Below are positions 61,813 through 64,000 of a DNA stretch of 64,000 bases, piece by piece; positions within the stretch are counted from its first letter, which is position 1, and each line of letters begins with the position of its first letter. Source of the DNA: Globodera rostochiensis (Eukaryota > Nematoda > Chromadorea > Rhabditida > Heteroderidae). The DNA lies in NCBI GenBank assembly GCA_018350325.1, contig JAEVLN010000001.1:609501-673500 (forward strand), written 5' to 3'. The position numbers were made by a program, and so were the translations under genes. The notes under the pieces were generated by a model. That model was not told the DNA's origin. It did not search any database and saw only the letters and a program-made list of their open reading frames with translations.

Positions 61813-63311
61813 ATGGCCGCCGAGAACGTTGACAAAATTGTTGGGGTCTGTTTTTATCTTTTTTTTTCTTTAATAAATGTGAGTTTATTTCAGAGAATTG
61901 AGAATCGTTTGAAGGACTTGCACAAATCGGACAACCAGCGGTCGGAAGAGAAACATATTCATCGGTTTGAACGCTCTTACCGGACGGAGCTTTGTCGCGA
62001 GTATCAAAATTCCGGGACGTGCCGTTTTGGCGACGAGTGCCGTTTTGCTCACAGCATTGAACAGCTCCGTTTTCGGCCGGTATCTTTGCCGATTATTGTT
62101 AAAGCATTTGCTATTCCATCGTACAGCTGCCGCGTAACTACAAAACGAAACTTTGTCGCAACTTCGAGGAAAATGGCTTTTGCAAACACGGGGTAAGCAA
62201 CGGCACGAACAGTCTTTGTGAGGGGGGGGGGGACTTAAGAGCAACAAAAGACCCTAATACAAAAGAAATGTAGTGATTCTCACTGGACCAGGATTATCTG
62301 GACCAATGGCGGAGCCAGGATTTTTTTCGGGGGGGGGGCGATCCAAAAAGTCGATTCTTAGGAGTGTATTTTTTGCTATTGCATTTTGTTAAGCAATTTT
62401 TCCGAAAAAAAGTTGGATATCACTTTAAAATGTTCAAAAAATTTCATTTTCGGGGGGGGGGGCTGGCCCCCCCCCCTGGCTCCGTCCTTATCTGGACTTG
62501 ATTATACACCTCTAAAGATGGTGTAATTTGTGTGTACTTTCCACTCCCCTAAAAGTTACTTTTTAACTAAACCACACTTCGTAAACTTTTTCAAATAAAA
62601 ATGTGTAATAACGGTTATGATCACGAATATATTTATAACTCTGTCCAATAATTAATTTGTTTTCAGGCCAAATGTCATTTCATTCACCGTAGCCCGGTTA
62701 GTATATTTCTCTTTCATTGGAGGAGTTGAAATTGTGCCTTTCTTCCGCAGATTCTGACTCCTGCTGATTGGTCTGCCTTTCTTCAAGATTTTGCCTTTCT
62801 TCAACAGATTCTGACTCCTGCTGATTGGTCTGCCTTTCTTCAAGATTTTGCCTTTCTTCAGCAGATTCTGCCTTCTGCTGCTTGGCGTCGTTATGGGTGA
62901 GACATACCGGAGTGCACAAAAAGAGCGTCGAAAAATGACGTATACTTCAAACATATTATATAAAGTGTCGATGACTCGTTCCATGTCCTTATGTTTCGTC
63001 TCTCTTGCATATAACCCCATTTCATTATTTTGTGTTCCATTATTTTCCTACGAGTTTTTTCTTACATTCTGCCCAATTCATTTTACTTTATTTTCCTACC
63101 AGTAAACATACACAGTGATCCTGCTGATTCCGATTTGAGATGAGATGCATTGGATGGGGTGGGGGCCCTTTTGGAGGATTCCCAATATTTGTCCCACATC
63201 GCGCTTATTCCAGGGTGGCCTTCGCTATTCCTTCACTTGCAGCGCGGTCCTTGTGGAAACAAAAACAAGCTTTGCACCGAAGAGAATTGTTTCGGAGAAA
63301 ACTTGAGATGA
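61813..63311 (+). CDS. Tandem CCCH zinc-finger RNA-binding protein (TTP/POS-1 type)
   Basis: The first finger is RTELCREYQNSGTCRFGDEC then RFAH (C-x8-C-x5-C-x3-H), preceded by the TELCR lead-in typical of TTP/POS-1/MEX-5 proteins. The second is split by an intron: YKTKLCRNFEENGFCKHG joins AKCHFIH, again C-x8-C-x5-C-x3-H. Such pairs bind AU-rich 3' UTR sites and control mRNA stability or translation. The start MAAENVDKIVG at 61813 joins RIENRLKDLHKSDNQRSEEK in phase 0. After the second finger (HRSP) an in-phase exon begins at the acceptor near 62750 and encodes a repeated hydrophobic 19-mer (ILTPADWSAFLQDFAFLQQ). A consensus GTGAGA donor leads to a last exon ending ENCFGENLR-stop at 63311, followed by AATAAA. 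The fingers are certain; the tail model is plausible only. Confidence 0.8.
62304..62487. mobile_element. Small hAT-like MITE in an intron
   Basis: The ends CAATGGCGGAGCCAGG and, inverted, GGACGGAGCCAGG are near-identical and resemble hAT tips. TTATCTGGAC flanks the element directly on both sides (62294-62303 and 62488-62497), which would include an 8-bp target duplication. The interior holds poly-G/poly-C runs next to each end. Confidence 0.7.
62748..62880 (+). repeat. 57-bp tandem repeat in the last part of the CCCH gene
   Basis: The unit begins CAGATTCTGACTCCTGCTG and recurs every 57 bp (62748, 62805, 62862, the last partial). The length is a multiple of three. It is open on the plus strand (ADWSAFLQDFAFLQQ) and also on the minus strand (EERQNLEERQTNQQE). 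Confidence 0.92.
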
Positions 63312-63798
63312 ATAAAACTACGATAATGATGCGATGATTGGTGGTGGTTGGGGAGGGGGGTGGGATGTTTGTTGCTGACATTGTTTCTTTGTTTCACCAA
63401 CGAAGGGCGGCGCTGGGGTCTGGTTGTGGCATTGTTTTACAGGATTTTATGGTTATCCATTAGTCCGCTTTGGGTGAATGGCTCTTTTGTAATTCCGATG
63501 AAATTCGGTAACAAAATTTGGCTGACAATGAGAGCTAATATTCGTTGCACTTCAATCATTTGATTGCTCTCTGCCGTCTTTCAACGATAAAACAGGAAAT
63601 TCTTTGCTAATTAATGCGCAGAAAGAGGGCACCGCTTTAAAGTGCATTCCCTTAGCTCAGACATTGCCTTCATTGTTTTACCATATGCCCCAACATTTCC
63701 TCACATTTATCAAAGTGAATTAAATCCGTTTGAAATATAAATATTTTTAAGCACGAAATTCAAATTCAATATCCTTTACTCCTCTATTAAGTGTTCTA
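63312..63798. other. Spacer between the CCCH gene and the collagen
   Basis: It contains the likely polyadenylation signal AATAAA at 63311-63316 and AT-rich upstream DNA of the collagen. A 71-codon frame at 63348 lacks recognisable motifs. Confidence 0.5.
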
Positions 63799-64000
63799 AT
63801 GAATACTTCCGCTGTTAATAACCGTCACAATCAATGCGTTCTTCCGAAATGGTCCGTTAGGACCGCGGCTTCAATGGCTTTTCTGTCCCTCGCGTCCGTT
63901 TTGGTTGGCGTTCCGCTGATGCTCAACGATATGGTGGGAAACAGACGCCAATTCAAAATCTTTTAATAAATTCTAGACACAATTGGAGAACGATGTTTCT
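63799..64000 (+). CDS. Cuticle collagen, N-terminal part (runs off window)
   Basis: MNTSAVNNRHNQ leads into VRTAASMAFLSLASVLVGVP then LMLNDM. A GTGGGA donor joins TQLENDVS after a short intron ending TCTAG. This hydrophobic N-terminal domain followed by an acidic helix is the Col_cuticle_N pattern of nematode cuticle collagens. These are secreted, cleaved after the N-terminal domain and assembled into the cuticle. Gly-X-Y repeats would lie beyond the window. The call rests on this N-terminal pattern only. Confidence 0.72.

Overview
The window is nuclear DNA from a nematode. The evidence is a truncated cuticle-collagen gene at the right end, a nematode Clc-like (claudin-type) tetraspan gene, many very short introns (about 39-60 bp), conserved animal genes and a PAR-6 gene. 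Two GC-AG introns in one gene, and abundant poly-C/poly-G tracts, make a plant-parasitic tylenchid (cyst-nematode type) my best guess. That last step is inference, not proof. Gene calls rest on hand-read exons joined across GT-AG/GC-AG borders and compared with remembered family motifs; no database search was run.

Left third (1-23.5 kb): the 3' end of a mitochondrial ABCB7/ATM1 exporter (+), SRRM1 (-), a compact gene with a GCC1-like coiled-coil start and a TopBP1-like twin-BRCT end (-), a divergent KIND-FERM-PDZ scaffold gene (+, FRMPD2-like), transportin-3 (-) with a tRNA-Asn(GTT) in one intron, MNAT1 of TFIIH/CAK (-), and a DHHC palmitoyltransferase (+). The divergent pair at 4.8-14.5 kb carries a nearly identical inverted duplication of about 490 bp. 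It supplies one in-frame exon to each gene.

Middle (23.5-45.6 kb): a minus-strand series of DCAF1, DNA polymerase eta and PAR-6, then a Clc-like tetraspan, a soluble fumarate-reductase-type flavoprotein and a PABIR/FAM122-like phosphatase-inhibitor gene. Upstream of par-6 sits an 811-bp foldback element with inverted arrays of a 16-bp repeat, flanked by a perfect 8-bp target duplication. It is the best candidate here for an undescribed element.

Right part (45.6-64 kb): a repeat-rich stretch with many C/G homopolymers and a 1.29-kb pure C/T tract, then a class-A neuropeptide-type GPCR (+) with a different minisatellite in each of two introns. After these come a glutamine-rich repeat protein (-), a poorly resolved low-complexity gene (-), a tandem CCCH zinc-finger gene (+) of the TTP/POS-1 type whose tail carries a 57-nt coding repeat, and the start of a cuticle collagen (+).

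Most genes are housekeeping. The unusual content is structural: inverted duplication, foldback and MITE-like elements, minisatellites inside genes, triplicated splice donor, GC-AG introns, and a few single-gene frame breaks that may be assembly errors.
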